From positions 374,001-438,000 of the forward strand of contig JAIXMG010000028.1 in the NCBI GenBank assembly GCA_025201345.1: DNA of 64,000 nt, given 5' to 3'. The notes below the pieces were generated by a model. It saw only the letters and a program-made list of their open reading frames with translations. It had not been told where the DNA came from and ran no database searches. Numbering within the stretch: the stretch's first letter is position 1; every line of letters starts with the position of its first letter. This stretch comes from Thamnidium elegans. Its lineage: Eukaryota; Mucoromycota; Mucoromycetes; Mucorales; Mucoraceae. Positions 1-11,386 of the stretch are shown here, in pieces. The translations under genes and the position numbers were made by a program.

Positions 1-1387
1 TTACTACCTTTATAAAAATGGTTTTTTTTTTTTAAAAAAAAGGAGAACAAATGAAAATATACCTCTTTGCAAGAAAAGAAAAATAAAGACAATCCGAAAT
101 TCTCGGTCATTGTCTTTACATTAGTTAGCCTAAATTAAATATCATTTTAATAGATATACATCATTTTACTACAACATAATAAGAAATGGAAAACTTGGTT
201 ACGCATAAATGGTTTTAAAATAGCTAATTAATTTGTAACCCCATTATTTCTTTGTTTAGCACTTTGACACCAGAAAACAGAATTTTATAGTTTTTATAAG
301 CACATACTATACCCTTTATTTTTAATAAATATGTATAACCAATTACTTGGAACCATATCATGTGGTATTATAGTGCTACCTCAAACCAGGTATCGAGTAT
401 AGACCTTCCTTAAGAATTAAAATAACAGAGCAGAAGCTTTGGTATATATGTTGTTAGGGTAATATACGTATCAAGCGCCAACAATATATATATATATATA
501 TGAACCTCCTTCCCTCACACATTTTTTTTCTTTTTTTTTTCTTCAGTGAGCCAGTATTCGTAGGCAATATTGTGAATCAAACCAAGGAGTATACATGATT
601 CTCTGCGCTTTGATAAATATATTTACTTCCTTCAGTCCAAGTGTTTGTAGCCAAAACCTATGCAAAATGTTTATAGAAGTATTTTGTTATAAAATAGAGA
701 AATAGACTTATTGATTATACTTATAATGGTTATAAAACTAGAGTAAATTCTTGATATAACCATTACTATTTTTGGACAGTAAGCCGGCTTACTCTTTTTC
801 ACTAGCAAAATAAAAATACCCCGCTTTGCGAGACCGAGAATTAGATTTAATTTTCAGTTAAAAAGGGACACAAATCAAGATAGCTTTTATTCCAAACCAG
901 GTCAATAGAGATATACAAGATATTTTAATTTAAGCAGTAGAGATCGTCGTTTTCTCAGATTTATTTAGGAGTCTTTTTTTTTCTATCTATCATAAAGGTG
1001 CAACACCCCCCTCTGGGCGATCTTTTTTTTTACGCCAGATAAAGTTCCTCAAAGTGTAGTTCTCTATCGAGTAATAAAAAGAAGGACAATAGAACTATAA
1101 ATTATTTAACTTTACAAAAGCTCTGGTTTTGTAGAAAATAATAAATATTCGAACATAAGAAAAACGTATCGAAAGGTTAAAGTGTCAAACTCTTTACAAG
1201 GAGAAAACAATAAAATAGTCTAGAGCTATATATTATTTAATCAAATACATATATTGTAAAAGGAGGAAGAAGAAAAAGAGGGAACTAACCGAGAAAAAAA
1301 AAGTTTATTATAAGCTATTCAAGAAACTTTGCTAGTATCATGCAACCTACAAATAGGCCAATGGCACAATTACGTACTTTCCAAGTT
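1..1387. other. Intergenic, no gene recognised
   Basis: No open frame, splice pattern or RNA gene could be supported here. The stretch is AT-rich, with a short TA microsatellite near 487-500 and several T homopolymers. An 11 bp inverted match (98-108 and 831-841) was noticed but is too short to define an element. Confidence 0.6.
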
Positions 1388-1702
1388 CTAGAGCGAGCTT
1401 AATTGCAGCTTTGAGTCAATCTCTTTGATGGCTCCAGTCAGCTTCATACACGTTTCATCACGCATATTCTTCATGGAACCCTTGCATTTAACCAAGAGTT
1501 CCTTATTGAGTCCGACAAGGATGTTTTCAGAAAATATATCTATGCACAGCAGACCGTGTCGACTAGTGCATAAAACAAGAATATTAAAAGCAGGTGAATA
1601 GAAGGTTCTATAAAAAAGCAATTGTTCGGTAAAAAAGGCTCGGTTACGTTTGTGCCCTTGAATATCCATGATTCCAAGGGGGGGTGGTATTTCCCATATC
1701 AT
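1388..1702 (-). CDS. Hypothetical ORF, weak
   Basis: A single open frame of 104 codons starting at an ATG. It has mixed, protein-like composition (several Cys, Arg and Lys residues, no low-complexity run), unlike the homopolymer ORFs around it. No motif or family is recognised and no flanking exon was found. It could be the remnant of a mobile-element gene or chance. It lies in the upstream desert before FIS1. Confidence 0.2.
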   Translation of the reverse strand: MIWEIPPPLGIMDIQGHKRNRAFFTEQLLFYRTFYSPAFNILVLCTSRHGLLCIDIFSENILVGLNKELLVKCKGSMKNMRDETCMKLTGAIKEIDSKLQLSSL

Positions 1703-2035
1703 TCAATGCGGTTGCATGTCTTGTACTTACATATTTAGCGCAAGTTGTGTTTTCATTCGTAACCTTTCTGATTGTTTGAACAGGGTTAACCAAGATACCA
1801 AACGCTCTATTTCATTCGATAAATGACGTGTCTTGATCACATTTCTGTAGTATATTGTAGCTATATAGTGCTTGTACAATGAACTGATATACCAGTAAGT
1901 ATTTTTAATGTGATACAGACAAGTCTTTTAAATGACATTGTATTTACTGTCTTCTTTGTTTATTACTCGCTTTTTTTTTTTTTTTTTTAGCGTCTTTGTT
2001 TCCTTATGACCACATTTTTTTTTGGTCTTTTATCC

Positions 2036-2036
<1 letters not shown>

Positions 2037-2075
<39 letters not shown>
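2037..2075. repeat. Poly(A) tract of 39
   Basis: An uninterrupted run of 39 A about 270 bp upstream of FIS1. Such long homopolymers recur in this window (T 4559-4598, A 33124-33150, T 48125-48156) next to genes or in introns, and may act as nucleosome-disfavouring tracts. That role is inference. Confidence 0.9.
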
Positions 2076-2077
<2 letters not shown>

Positions 2078-2347
2078 TGGTGCTCTATGTAATCGTATTT
2101 ATACGTTAGTCCATCATTTTTATTTATACTTATAGTTCTTCCTTATTTCATGCCAGTTCCTTTTTATGTGAGTAAACGAAATTGTATGAACGCATGAAAA
2201 CGTAATACGAGTAAAAAAATATAATATATTTATGCGTGTGTTCGCAGTAAATAAAATAAAAAAATACGTCATCTGAGAGTGATATTTATTGACCATTTTC
2301 TTTTTTCTTTTCTTTTATCTGTTTTCTTCGAAACAAAATAATATAAA

Positions 2348-3013
2348 ATGAGACCAGATTCTACACCATTAATACAAGATGCTGAGATTCCTCTTAGTCC
2401 TGCTGAACTTGAAGTAAGTAGTATACTAGTTCATTTTTTTTTAAAAAAGAAAGAGATAAAGCAGATACTCATTTTTTTTCTTTCAGGTACTTCGAAGACA
2501 ATACATTAAAGAAGGCGAATATGTAACCATTCAAACTAAATTCAATTATGCATGGGGACTTATAAAGTCTTCAAAGAGTGATCATATTGAACTCGGCATT
2601 AAATTACTTACAGGTAAGTTTTTTTTTTTCCCTCTAAAACAATGTTGTCCATTAGCAATGTATATTAAACTGGAAAATGTAGAAATCTATACAGATGCAC
2701 CCGAAAGAAGAAGAGAGTGTTTATACTTTCTTGCTATTGGAAACTTTAAAATCAAAAATTATTCGGAAGCAAGAAGGTTTAATGAGCAATTATTAAAGTT
2801 GGAACCACGTAACGAGCAAGCAAAGAATTTAAAACAAATGATTGACGAGAAAGTATCAACAGGTAATTTTTTTTTTAAAAAAAAAAAAAAATGAAAATTT
2901 GTTTTCTTTACTTATAATTATAAACAGAGGGTGTTATTGGATTAGCTATTGTTAGTGGTGTTGTTGCTGTAGGTGCTGCTCTTGTTGCCGCTGTTGTAAA
3001 GCGTTCTAAATAA
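2348..3013 (+). CDS. FIS1: Mitochondrial fission 1 protein FIS1
   Basis: Tail-anchored outer mitochondrial (and peroxisomal) membrane protein that recruits the dynamin-like fission machinery. Four exons: 2348-2413, 2487-2613, 2656-2862, 2928-3013, giving 161 aa, close to the usual fungal length of about 155. The TPR-like body is visible, including [20 protein letters not shown] near residues 31-50 and a second repeat ([16 protein letters not shown] and following). The last exon encodes a hydrophobic tail rich in Gly, Val and Ala, then the basic end KRSK, typical of a C-terminal anchor. All introns are GT-AG with consistent phase. The start is the first ATG and is followed directly by the acidic N-terminal arm seen in the family. 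Transcribed in the same direction as the next three genes. Confidence 0.95.
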
Positions 3014-3202
3014 AAATAAAAAAGTGACTTTATTTTGTATATTTTCCTTTTTTTCTTTTTTTTCTTTTCCCCCTTCTTCCTTTATATAAAGAAAATAATT
3101 ACTGCGTGTATTGTTTGAAAGGTATTTCTTCATAACCGTGCGCGTTTAGTATATAGAATCGAAAACGACAAACATACACCTTTTTTTTCAAAAAAAAAAA
3201 AA

Positions 3203-4521
3203 ATGCTTGACAGTCAATGTAGTACACCTGCCATACTAGAAGATGGCAAGTCTTTAAAGCGTTCGTTAGGGCTGTATAGCAAGATGGAAAGATCTAGTTT
3301 AAGTGAAGCGCAAAAGAGAAAAAAGATTAATAGGTTCAGTTCTACTAATCAGCAACCAAGGTGGCATAATCAAGCTTACATGTTATTTTTGGCACTTCGA
3401 CAACATAATGAAAAAACAATGGCACGTACTGACCTTATAAGGTCTGCATTGGCAATTGACAAAAGAATAAGTGAAGAAAGATTAGTACCAAAAGTATTTC
3501 GAGGAAAGGTATATTTTTTTTTTAAGTTTGCAGTTTTTTTTCCTTTAAAAAAAAATAATTAAAAAGAGTATATTAAAACTAGACACCAATGAACTCTGCG
3601 TCAGCCATTTTAACTAATAACAATGATCGCTACTTTATACCTTTTAAACCAGATGGAAGTAAGTCAATGCATTTCAGACTATCATTTGAGCCAGGAAATT
3701 TTGGAGGCGCCTTTAAAGAATATAACGAATGGCAGGAAAAATTAGTTCGAAATGATTGGCCTTTTTGTTTTGGCGGCGAAAAGCAAGAAAGTATAGTACA
3801 GGATTTGGAAGTTTTGCAGGAGTATCCGACTGAATTTGATGAATTTATTGCAAAACGTAAAAGAGCAAGATTTGAAAAAGTAAATACAAAATCAGAAAGT
3901 AAATTAATACTACAAGATACAGACCTTATTCCAAAGAAATGGCAAGATATTGTATTGTTAAAGAAATCAACAGTGTCCGTAAATGATAACTATTGTTATT
4001 ATAACAATAACAATTATTATGGATTATTTGCTAATCGCAATTTACCAAATAATACACCATTAGGATTTTATTTTGGTGTACCAATGACTGAAGATGAGTT
4101 TGATTCTATGAAGGATGGTATTGGACAAGCATCCGATTATAGTTACATGTATCGTAAAACCGTGATAGATCCAACAGATGAAAACGGTAGAGTTTATTAC
4201 TATAATGGTGGTCCTCTTTGCCCGTTTCATTATATAAAAGAAACATCTATACTTGAAAAAGTAAATGTCGTGTTTTATGAAGGAGATCATATCAACCAAA
4301 TTGTTTGTTGGACTAAAAAAGATATTTTACCTGGTGAAGAATTATTCTCTTATTATCAAAATAATGCTAAACCTTCTCCACCGACTGCCCCTTCACCTGT
4401 TCCACATTTACCTCCTATGCAATCTCATCCAAATCAAACAACTACTTCTAGCAATGATGAATACTGGCAAAAGGAGCCTACCATATCTTCCATGCTAAAT
4501 ACAACTATTCCTATCGTATAG
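3203..4521 (+). CDS. SET-domain protein with N-terminal winged-helix-like region
   Basis: Two exons (3203-3508, 3583-4521) encode 414 aa. Residues about 245-358 have the layout of a SET methyltransferase core: GLFANRNL (first SET motif), a central segment ending in VNVVF, then CWTKKDILPGEELFSYY, matching the terminal GEEL.xxY motif. The canonical NHSC pseudoknot motif is not visible; the region reads CPFHYIKETS, so the domain is divergent and its activity uncertain. Residues about 50-140 (RWHNQAYMLFLALRQ, then TPMNSASAILTNNNDRYFIP) resemble a HARE-HTH/winged-helix module, but this is tentative. The tail is Pro/Ser-rich. Likely substrate is histone or another nuclear protein (inference). A 40-base T run follows the gene at 4559-4598. 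Confidence 0.75.
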
Positions 4522-4541
4522 CTTGTTCATATTCCCCTCTC

Positions 4542-4558
<17 letters not shown>

Positions 4559-4598
<40 letters not shown>
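4559..4598. repeat. Poly(T) tract of 40
   Basis: A run of 40 T that sits between the SET-domain gene stop (4521) and the start of the next gene (4669), so it belongs either to a very short shared 3'UTR/promoter or to the next gene's core promoter. Confidence 0.9.
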
Positions 4599-4600
<2 letters not shown>

Positions 4601-4668
4601 TAAATAAATGGCGAAAAAGCAGTCGTTTCATATTTTTTCTTCTTTCTTTTACTTACAAAAAAATAGAA

Positions 4669-6802
4669 ATGGACACGTTTAAAGACTACACCGCTATGCG
4701 ACGTGAGCAAAGAAGAAGAGGTTCATCGTATGTTGAATAATACACACCATTACAAATTTAAGCTTTAATGATATAATTATAATGATAGACGTATGCGTGC
4801 ATTACCGCCTTTTGTGGTGGTAGCTACAGGTATTGTATTTAATACGACCACATGTTAAACTTGAACTAATTACTTTTTAGGCAGACCTTCCGTTTTTATA
4901 CCAGAGACAAGTTCTCACTATTCTGGTATGACGGAGAGTACGACTGGAGAGCGCTCAGTTCCAAACGAACCCATAGAAACCCAATCAACAAGAAACGAAT
5001 CCACCAGAAGTCAATCAGTAAGAAGTGAATCCATTAGAAATCGATCAATAAGAAACGAATCCATTAGAAGCCAATATATCAGAAACGAGCCATTTCGAGT
5101 TCAGTCTTCACTAGAACCTACACAACCAGGTATTTACATATATATATATAAAGATTACTTTTGTTACAATTTTTTTTAAAAAAAGTGAATACGAATAGAA
5201 CGAATTATACCAAAAAGGCAGTTATTGGATAGTACTGTAAATGAGCATACTAGGCGTATTTCTTCATCACAACCTTCACAAACAACAGTTATTCGAGAAC
5301 ATCGTACGGAAACTGGAACTTTATTAGTACCAACCACAATTGTCAGTCCTGCTGCCTCTGTCGCGTCAAATACAGGTATGCTGACACCAGAAAGAATTAA
5401 CTCGCCTGTTCGATCTGTACATACCAATCATAGTAATGGTTCTTTGCAAGAGCACCAAATAAAATTTGTAGTTGATACACGAGATACCGAAGACTCCCAC
5501 TCTATCCACCAATCTAGAACACCTTCCCCAGCTCGATCAACGGTACCTGCCGGTATCTCTTTACCCGTTGAACCTAATATGACTATGGATGTTACTGAAA
5601 ATGATATAGATATGGAAAGAGAACCTTCTAATCAAGATCAAAGTGACGATGTAATGGATATAGTGCAAGATGAAGAACTATCAGTATATTCACATGTAAC
5701 CAATGAAGAAAAAAGCACATCTATTGTTCGGGATAGGAAACGATCTGTTACTAAAGAAATTGAAGAAAATATGTCTACGGCAGATGAAGCGGAAGAGCCT
5801 GCTGAAGAACCAGGATTAACTAATAATGAAATAGACAGATTTGAAGCCATGGTAGACGAAGCAGAAGGGCCTGTTGAAGAACCTGGATTGCCTAATAATA
5901 AAATGGACGGATTTGAAGCTATGGCAGATGAGTCTGTGGAAGGGCCTGGATTAACTAATAATGAAACAGATAGATTTGAAGCTATGGTAGATGACGTAGA
6001 AGAGCCTGCAGAAGAACCTGGATTAACTAATTATGTAATGGACGGATTTCAGGCCATGGCAGATGAAGATATGTATGATCCAAATGATAACAACTTTGAT
6101 GGCTTTGGTCAAGAACAAGAGCAAGAGCAAGAACAAGAACACGTACAAGAACAAGAACAAGAACAAGAACACGTACATGAACACGAACAAGAAGAAGATG
6201 AAAATGGTATTACGGAAGAACAAATATTAGCAGAAATGGATGAAATGGCGGCTGTATTTAAAAAGACACCAAAATATAACCGATTAAGTAAACTTGGATT
6301 TTTACATATAGAGGCGCTGGAAAAGGCATGCTATGGACCAATGCGAGAAGCACGGTAATATGTGTTGTTTGTTTTAGAATGTTTTACTGTAACTAAATTG
6401 TTTTTTGTATGTGGAATTTAGGAATTCTACGCAGGATCCGTTAGTACGTAGTGTGATTGAAGATTTTTATTCTAGGTTGATGAATACATTTAATTGGTAT
6501 AGTGATGAATATCAAGAATATATAGAATCTAGCGCTTTATTACATCATATGCATATTTTGTCTAAAAAGATGAATAAAGAACAGCTTATGCTTGTAGCAG
6601 AAACAATGGAAGTGGAAAAGGGAATTGCAGAAACCAACAAACAAATTGAATTATTACAGTCAAAGATTGAGGTAAAAAAATATCTATTTTTTATAATTAA
6701 AAAAAAAATTAACTTTGGATAAAATAGACCTCAAAAAATATTGGCCACTATCTTGCCACCGTTAGAAATCTTGTTCAACCTTCAAGAGGTGATCAAGAAT
6801 AA
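4669..6802 (+). CDS. Repeat-rich hypothetical protein with helical C-terminus
   Basis: Six exons: 4669-4727, 4789-4829, 4881-5129, 5199-6354, 6422-6671, 6728-6802, giving 609 aa. No family is recognised. Visible from N to C: a basic start (MRREQRRRGSS); about ten degenerate pentapeptides of the type R-N/S-E/Q-S-I (residues about 60-100); a long acidic, Ser/Thr-rich region; four copies of a roughly 28 aa repeat centred on EEPGLTNN...DRFEAMVDE (about 313-405); a Gln/Glu run; and a C-terminal region of about 140 aa predicted helical and coiled-coil, from ITEEQILAEMDEMAAVFKK onward. That layout (disordered N-terminus plus conserved helical C-terminus) resembles kinetochore or chromatin scaffold proteins, but this is inference. 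The exon 2 donor (GTATTG) and exon 4 acceptor were chosen by phase and need transcript support. Confidence 0.7.
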
Positions 6803-6862
6803 ATAGGCTTCCCTTTTTTTTTTAAGAAAAAAAGAATAAAGTACGTATTAAAGTTTTAGTTT

Positions 6863-6868
6863 ACGCGT
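6863..6868. promoter_or_regulatory. ACGCGT (MCB-like) site upstream of F-box gene
   Basis: A perfect ACGCGT hexamer 188 bp upstream of the F-box start codon. In ascomycetes this is the MluI cell-cycle box bound by MBF; its use here is inference. A second perfect copy precedes MIS12 (11286-11291). Confidence 0.35.
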
Positions 6869-7055
6869 CTCTTTCAAAAATTAATAGTTGTACCATCTTT
6901 TGGCCAATCCAATCATCTAAAGTTGAATCCCAACATTTTTTTTTCTCTTTAACAAGGGCGAACATTTCTTTTTTTTTTTCTCTTTTCCTTTTTCTTCAAA
7001 AAAATAAAATAAAGGAAACCTGGATAAATAAATAACAATAAAAAAAAAAGACGCG

Positions 7056-8307
7056 ATGTTTACTAGTCAGACAAGTATAGAAAAGTTGACTACAGAAGTC
7101 TTGATAGATATTACTTCCTTTTTGAACGTTACTTCAATATTACAACTTTCTCTTACCTCAAAGGCCTTCAGTCATCTCATCAAGGATGAGTTAGTTTTTA
7201 AACGATTGGCAGAACGTGATTATCACGTTACAGAAAAGGAACCAGATCAATCTTGGTTAGAGTTATATAAACAAAGATCGAGTACAGTTGCTGAACCACA
7301 AGTCACAAATACCACACAAGAAGAGCAACAGGCTATTGTCGAAGACGTTGTTATGGAAACCGTAGAGCAAGATATTCCTGCTAGCGTTACTACAGAAACA
7401 GAGGATCAACCATGTCCTCATTTGGAGCAACTTTCAGATTCAGTGAATGAGATCAAGCGAATCATCTATAAAAGTGGTCATACATCTTTATGCGATCTCT
7501 GTTTGTCGCAAACAGGTGCTTATTTGAATATGAGTGATAACTGTCATAATGAAGGTAGTGTACATGTATGTAATAAACAGAAAAAATAAATACTTATATC
7601 GCAGTGCGTAGCATGTCGATCCTGTTTAGAAAATAACAATTTACAAGACGGACAACATTTTCCTATTCAACTAGAATTATCAACAGGAAATTTGTATTGT
7701 TTCGAATGTAACCAAGACCGTTCTCCTCTTAAACTTATTAACTCGGAAAAAGTAGATAATATTGTAGAATATATCACAGCGCCTGAATCAAGTGATGATT
7801 TAGATAAAAGACGTAAAGCAGAACATCAACTTTATGTTCAAGAATTGAGAAGAGAAGATATGTCATTGAAACATTATTTAGTGGAAAAGCAATGGGGTAG
7901 AACTTGGATGTTATTTAGAACACGTAAGTCTATTTATTTATTTATTGTATATGTATACTTAAGCTTTTTTCTGTAGGCGAAGGGTCCCCATTACCTGGAA
8001 AGATTACCAACAATAAATTGGCGCGTAGTAATGGTACATTAGATCCAAATATCAGATTACCAATGGATAAATTTCGTCCGGCACCAGAAACTCATGGTGA
8101 TATTGTAAGTGAAAAACTCTGGAGTTATCTAGTAAAAGCATATGGTGTACAAGGAAGGGCTTATAGTGAAGGTTTGTTACATGTTTTTATTTATATATAT
8201 TTTATTAAAATAAAAATTATTATGTAGATGATATTGTTGCACCCGAGTATGCCAGATTGAGAGTTTACGTAGACGATTTTAAAAAGAGCATACATCTTTA
8301 CCCTTAA
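7056..8307 (+). CDS. F-box protein with ZnF-UBP and DUSP-like domains
   Basis: Four exons: 7056-7565, 7605-7923, 7977-8171, 8228-8307, giving 367 aa. Residues about 5-45 are an F-box (EKLTTEVLIDITSFLNVTSI), the SKP1-binding module of SCF ubiquitin ligases. Residues about 119-215 carry a zinc-finger pattern of the UBP type: CPHL, CDLC, CVACRSC, then HFPIQLEL and GNLYCFECNQ. The last ~90 residues (PGKITNNKL, HGDIVSEKLWSYLVKAYG) fit a DUSP domain. ZnF-UBP plus DUSP is the arrangement of deubiquitinases such as USP20/USP33, but there is no UCH catalytic domain here. The protein is therefore probably a substrate receptor that reads free ubiquitin tails or a USP-type ligand (inference). The first intron is short (39 nt). 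Confidence 0.85.
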
Positions 8308-8455
8308 GTCTCCTTCGCCCACCCCACCCCTTTTTTTTTCTCTTTTTGATATAAATATATACAACGGGACAAAATAGATATGGACACATTTTTTTTATAT
8401 AAATAATAAATTTTGAAAAAGATATTGCATAGTATGTTCAGCATAATTGTTTTAA

Positions 8456-9270
8456 TATTTAGTCGGGCCACCATTGAGCATATCCACCTGAGTAGCTGGT
8501 TGCTCCGTCTTCCTGCAAAAGAAATGGTTCTTCTTTTTTTTTTTTCGATAACTTTTGAGAACCACGGATGAAACTCGGTCGCTAAAGTACGAATATAAAC
8601 ATCCAGGTCCTCAGCACCATCAACAACAACCAGGGCCCCAAAGTCTTTACCCCAAAGGCAGCCCCAAACTTTTGCTTCCTCACCTTCCCATTCCATTGCT
8701 GGTACGGGATTTTCAATCTAGTATCGTTCTCCGAGCACCTTAACAACTCTCGAATTATCACTGCCTCTCAAAGAGTAACGAAACTCACCTGACCAAATGA
8801 CAATGTTCCATTTCTTGTTCGCCCAATTCACATGATCCTGTACTCATTCAAAATTTTCTTCTTTCATCAACGGACTCTGTACTCCAACAAACGATCCAAA
8901 CCCGAGATCCTTAAACCAAGCGATTACATTATGTCTACTAATTTGGATCTGAGCACTTTGTAATTCCGATCTTAGTTTGTCGTAAGAAGCAAAAGGATTC
9001 CTTTTGATAATACTTCTCAATTGGCTACATGCCTTTTTATTAATATTTGGAACGTTGGATGACTTCTTTATGACACTAGCATGCAATGGTCGGATAGTAT
9101 CTCTTGTAGTTCCTAAAGATAATTCAACTTCCTCTGAAATTTCTTTGGTCGTAATTCCAGTCTTATTGAGAAAGTAAACGCCCCACCAATACTTTCTATC
9201 ACCATGCGATACGGATTCCTTAGAGTTGCTTCGTACGCTTTTTTTTTATCTGGCATGCTTTTGGTTATTA
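8456..9270 (-). pseudogene. Dead Tc1/mariner transposase
   Basis: Read on the minus strand, several frames together give a Tc1-like transposase: an N-terminal part with TRDTIRPLHASVIKKSSNVP and SRHNVIAWFKDLGF (Tc3-type HTH), then a block matching the catalytic core (VNWANKKWNIVIWSGEFRYS, then VWGCLWGKDFGALVVVDG) and LLQEDGATSYSGGYAQWW. It has an in-frame stop after MKEENFE, further frame breaks, and ends right after the second catalytic Asp motif (QEDGA). The first catalytic Asp (usually WSDE) reads WSGE. No terminal inverted repeats were found. It lies in the 3' flank of the F-box gene, on the opposite strand. Confidence 0.8.
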
Positions 9271-9853
9271 TAAGAAGCGATATGTTAATTTATAAAATAT
9301 TGGATTCGTTAAGAGGTATTTATTCTAGTATACATCTCCTTATAATACAAGGTTTATACCTACTTTGTGGCTAACTATCGAGTTTTATTGTAACTCTTTA
9401 TCGACTGAGACATCTGATTGATTGCTTTTGCATTACTTGTTTTAACTCAGGTTACTAAAAAAGGAGAAGCGTATGTCTTCAAGTGATTAGACAATGATAC
9501 AGATTAAAAAGCTGTTATAGTAGCGAGACTAAAACAACAGGCTCATAAATAGTTATTATATCTAGTCCAAGGCAACGGTTTAAAAGTATATCAATGCCTT
9601 TTGTAGATTAGCTAGAATCTGTCGAGATAGTGGAAGCAGCTGCTTTAAAAAATAATCCTCGATAAACAAAAAGACATTAGGTAGTTATTATGTATTCACT
9701 AAACGGCAAACATGTACGCTGTCTTTTCAGATTTGTTCCCGAACCCAGTAGTTTGGTCCCACAATTGATACGTCTTTTCTCCAAAAAATTAATAAATAAG
9801 CTCTCTATCTCTTTCTTTTTAAATGTATATTTTATTTTATCTTTAAGCTAGGG
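9271..9853. other. Intergenic, no gene recognised
   Basis: No supported gene. The 9450-9720 part has short stretches of protein-like composition interrupted by many stops in all frames and may be old mobile-element sequence. Confidence 0.5.
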
Positions 9854-11132
9854 CTAAATTGTACCATAAAGCTTTGGATCCCAGCAGCCTTTCTTTAATC
9901 CAGTTTGTCTAACTACAGCAATCGTATCAATGCCTTTTTCAAACTTCATAACAGCCATAAGATTATTATTGTTACTGCTAGAATGTATATTTTGACGTTG
10001 CTGTGGTTGTTGTTGATGTTGCTGCTGTTGTTGTTGATGCTGTTGATGCTGTTGTTGATTCATACTATCGACAATTGATAATACACGTTTAGCAAAATAT
10101 GATCTCTGGATAGCATCTTGAGCAGGTAAAGCGGTATGTTCTAAACAGCGAATCATTAAATGTTGAGGTAAAGCAGCATATGCACGGGCCAATGATGTTA
10201 AACCTTGCTTTGGGGGAGTACGAGAAGGCATATAACCACAGGCACTAATTTGACCAATTAACACATTACCACTTACTTTCACAATAGTCGAAAAAGCGTC
10301 TAATTGAGCAGGTAAAACTCGAACCATAAACGAAACCACATGTTCCTCTAATGCTTCTACCCAATGACGAGGTTCTTCATCTTCCAAAGGTTGATAAGGT
10401 TCCATGGCATCCACATAAATCATTGCTGTCTTTAAATGAACCAAGTTTTGTTTCAAAACTACCAAGATTGCTCTCAACAAATCATTAATACCTAATTCTT
10501 CCGATGCTTCCAATAATTCAATTGCAATTTGAGGTTTTTCTGAAGCCAGGAATACAATATCTTGTTGAGTTAAAGGATGATTCAAGTGGGCCATAATGGT
10601 TTGAAAAGTTTCAAGAATTACATAGAGATCCAGCTCAAGTGTAGATGATTGTTCTTCCATGATTCGTTGACGAAGAACAGGAGATCGTTTAAGAATATTT
10701 GAGTTCAATGCAAACGATTTCTGTAAAGCAGGAACAAATACTGTAATGTCTGAATAGTATCCTAATTTAAGTGTGAGATTATTTTTTGTTGTTCTATCAA
10801 AAAAAAAAAAAACTTATCAATAATTTACCTGGTTGCATAAATGGTACATTAGGGTGGTATCCATAGTCCATGTATTGTCCGTTGGTTTGGTCATTAGGAT
10901 ACATTGGAGGCGGAGGTGGAGGAGGAGGCGGATGAAAGAAATTAGGTGGTTGATGGGGAGGGTGATGAGGTGGCATAAGATGACTTATCATTGGCATAGG
11001 AAAACCCATATTCATCTGTTGTTGATGTCGAATAGGTGGAGGATGTTGCTGATATTCATTACCATTCATAAAGTTAACTGCTTTATAATGTTCGTTATTG
11101 TAATTGATTGGTAATATTGGATCCATGCCCAC
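9854..11132 (-). CDS. BTB/POZ-like domain protein
   Basis: Two exons (11132-10829 and 10761-9854 on the minus strand) give 403 aa. The first 100 residues are disordered and rich in Pro, His, Gln and Met, with a run of nine Pro. Exon 2 opens with YYSDITVFVPALQKSFALNS, the hallmark of a BTB fold (SDI.V.V...F..H), followed by a helical domain of about 200 aa, then a Gln/His-rich stretch and a conserved-looking basic end (GLKKGCWDPKLYGTI). BTB domains mediate dimerisation or CUL3 binding; the partner here is unknown. It shares a 254 bp divergent promoter with MIS12. Confidence 0.75.
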
Positions 11133-11285
11133 TATTTTTTTTTTTTTTTTTTTATTTATATTTTTTTTTTAAGCTGTAAAAAAAGTATGTAGTTTATATG
11201 TAAAATATGGTACACCAAAAGAGTAAAAAAAAAACAATAAAAAAAAAAGCTCAAATTTACCAAAAAAAAAAAAAATACAACAAAG

Positions 11286-11291
11286 ACGCGT
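11286..11291. promoter_or_regulatory. ACGCGT (MCB-like) site upstream of MIS12
   Basis: A perfect ACGCGT hexamer about 95 bp upstream of the MIS12 start, in the 254 bp divergent promoter shared with the BTB gene. Cell-cycle-regulated expression would fit a kinetochore gene, but MBF binding in this phylum is inference. Confidence 0.4.
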
Positions 11292-11386
11292 GTGTTTGTT
11301 TACAGTTTAAATGACCGACTTTTTTTTTTAAAAAGTATGTGACTTTTTCGCAACTGTCCTTTTTTCTTTTTACCTTGTTGAATCAA

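Noticed and set aside
98..841. TIR-bounded element from an 11 bp inverted match (98-108, 831-841)
   Set aside because: Match is short and does not extend; expected by chance in AT-rich sequence.
10833..11114. Plus-strand ORF rich in Trp and Arg
   Set aside because: It is the complement of the Pro/His-rich first exon of the BTB gene.
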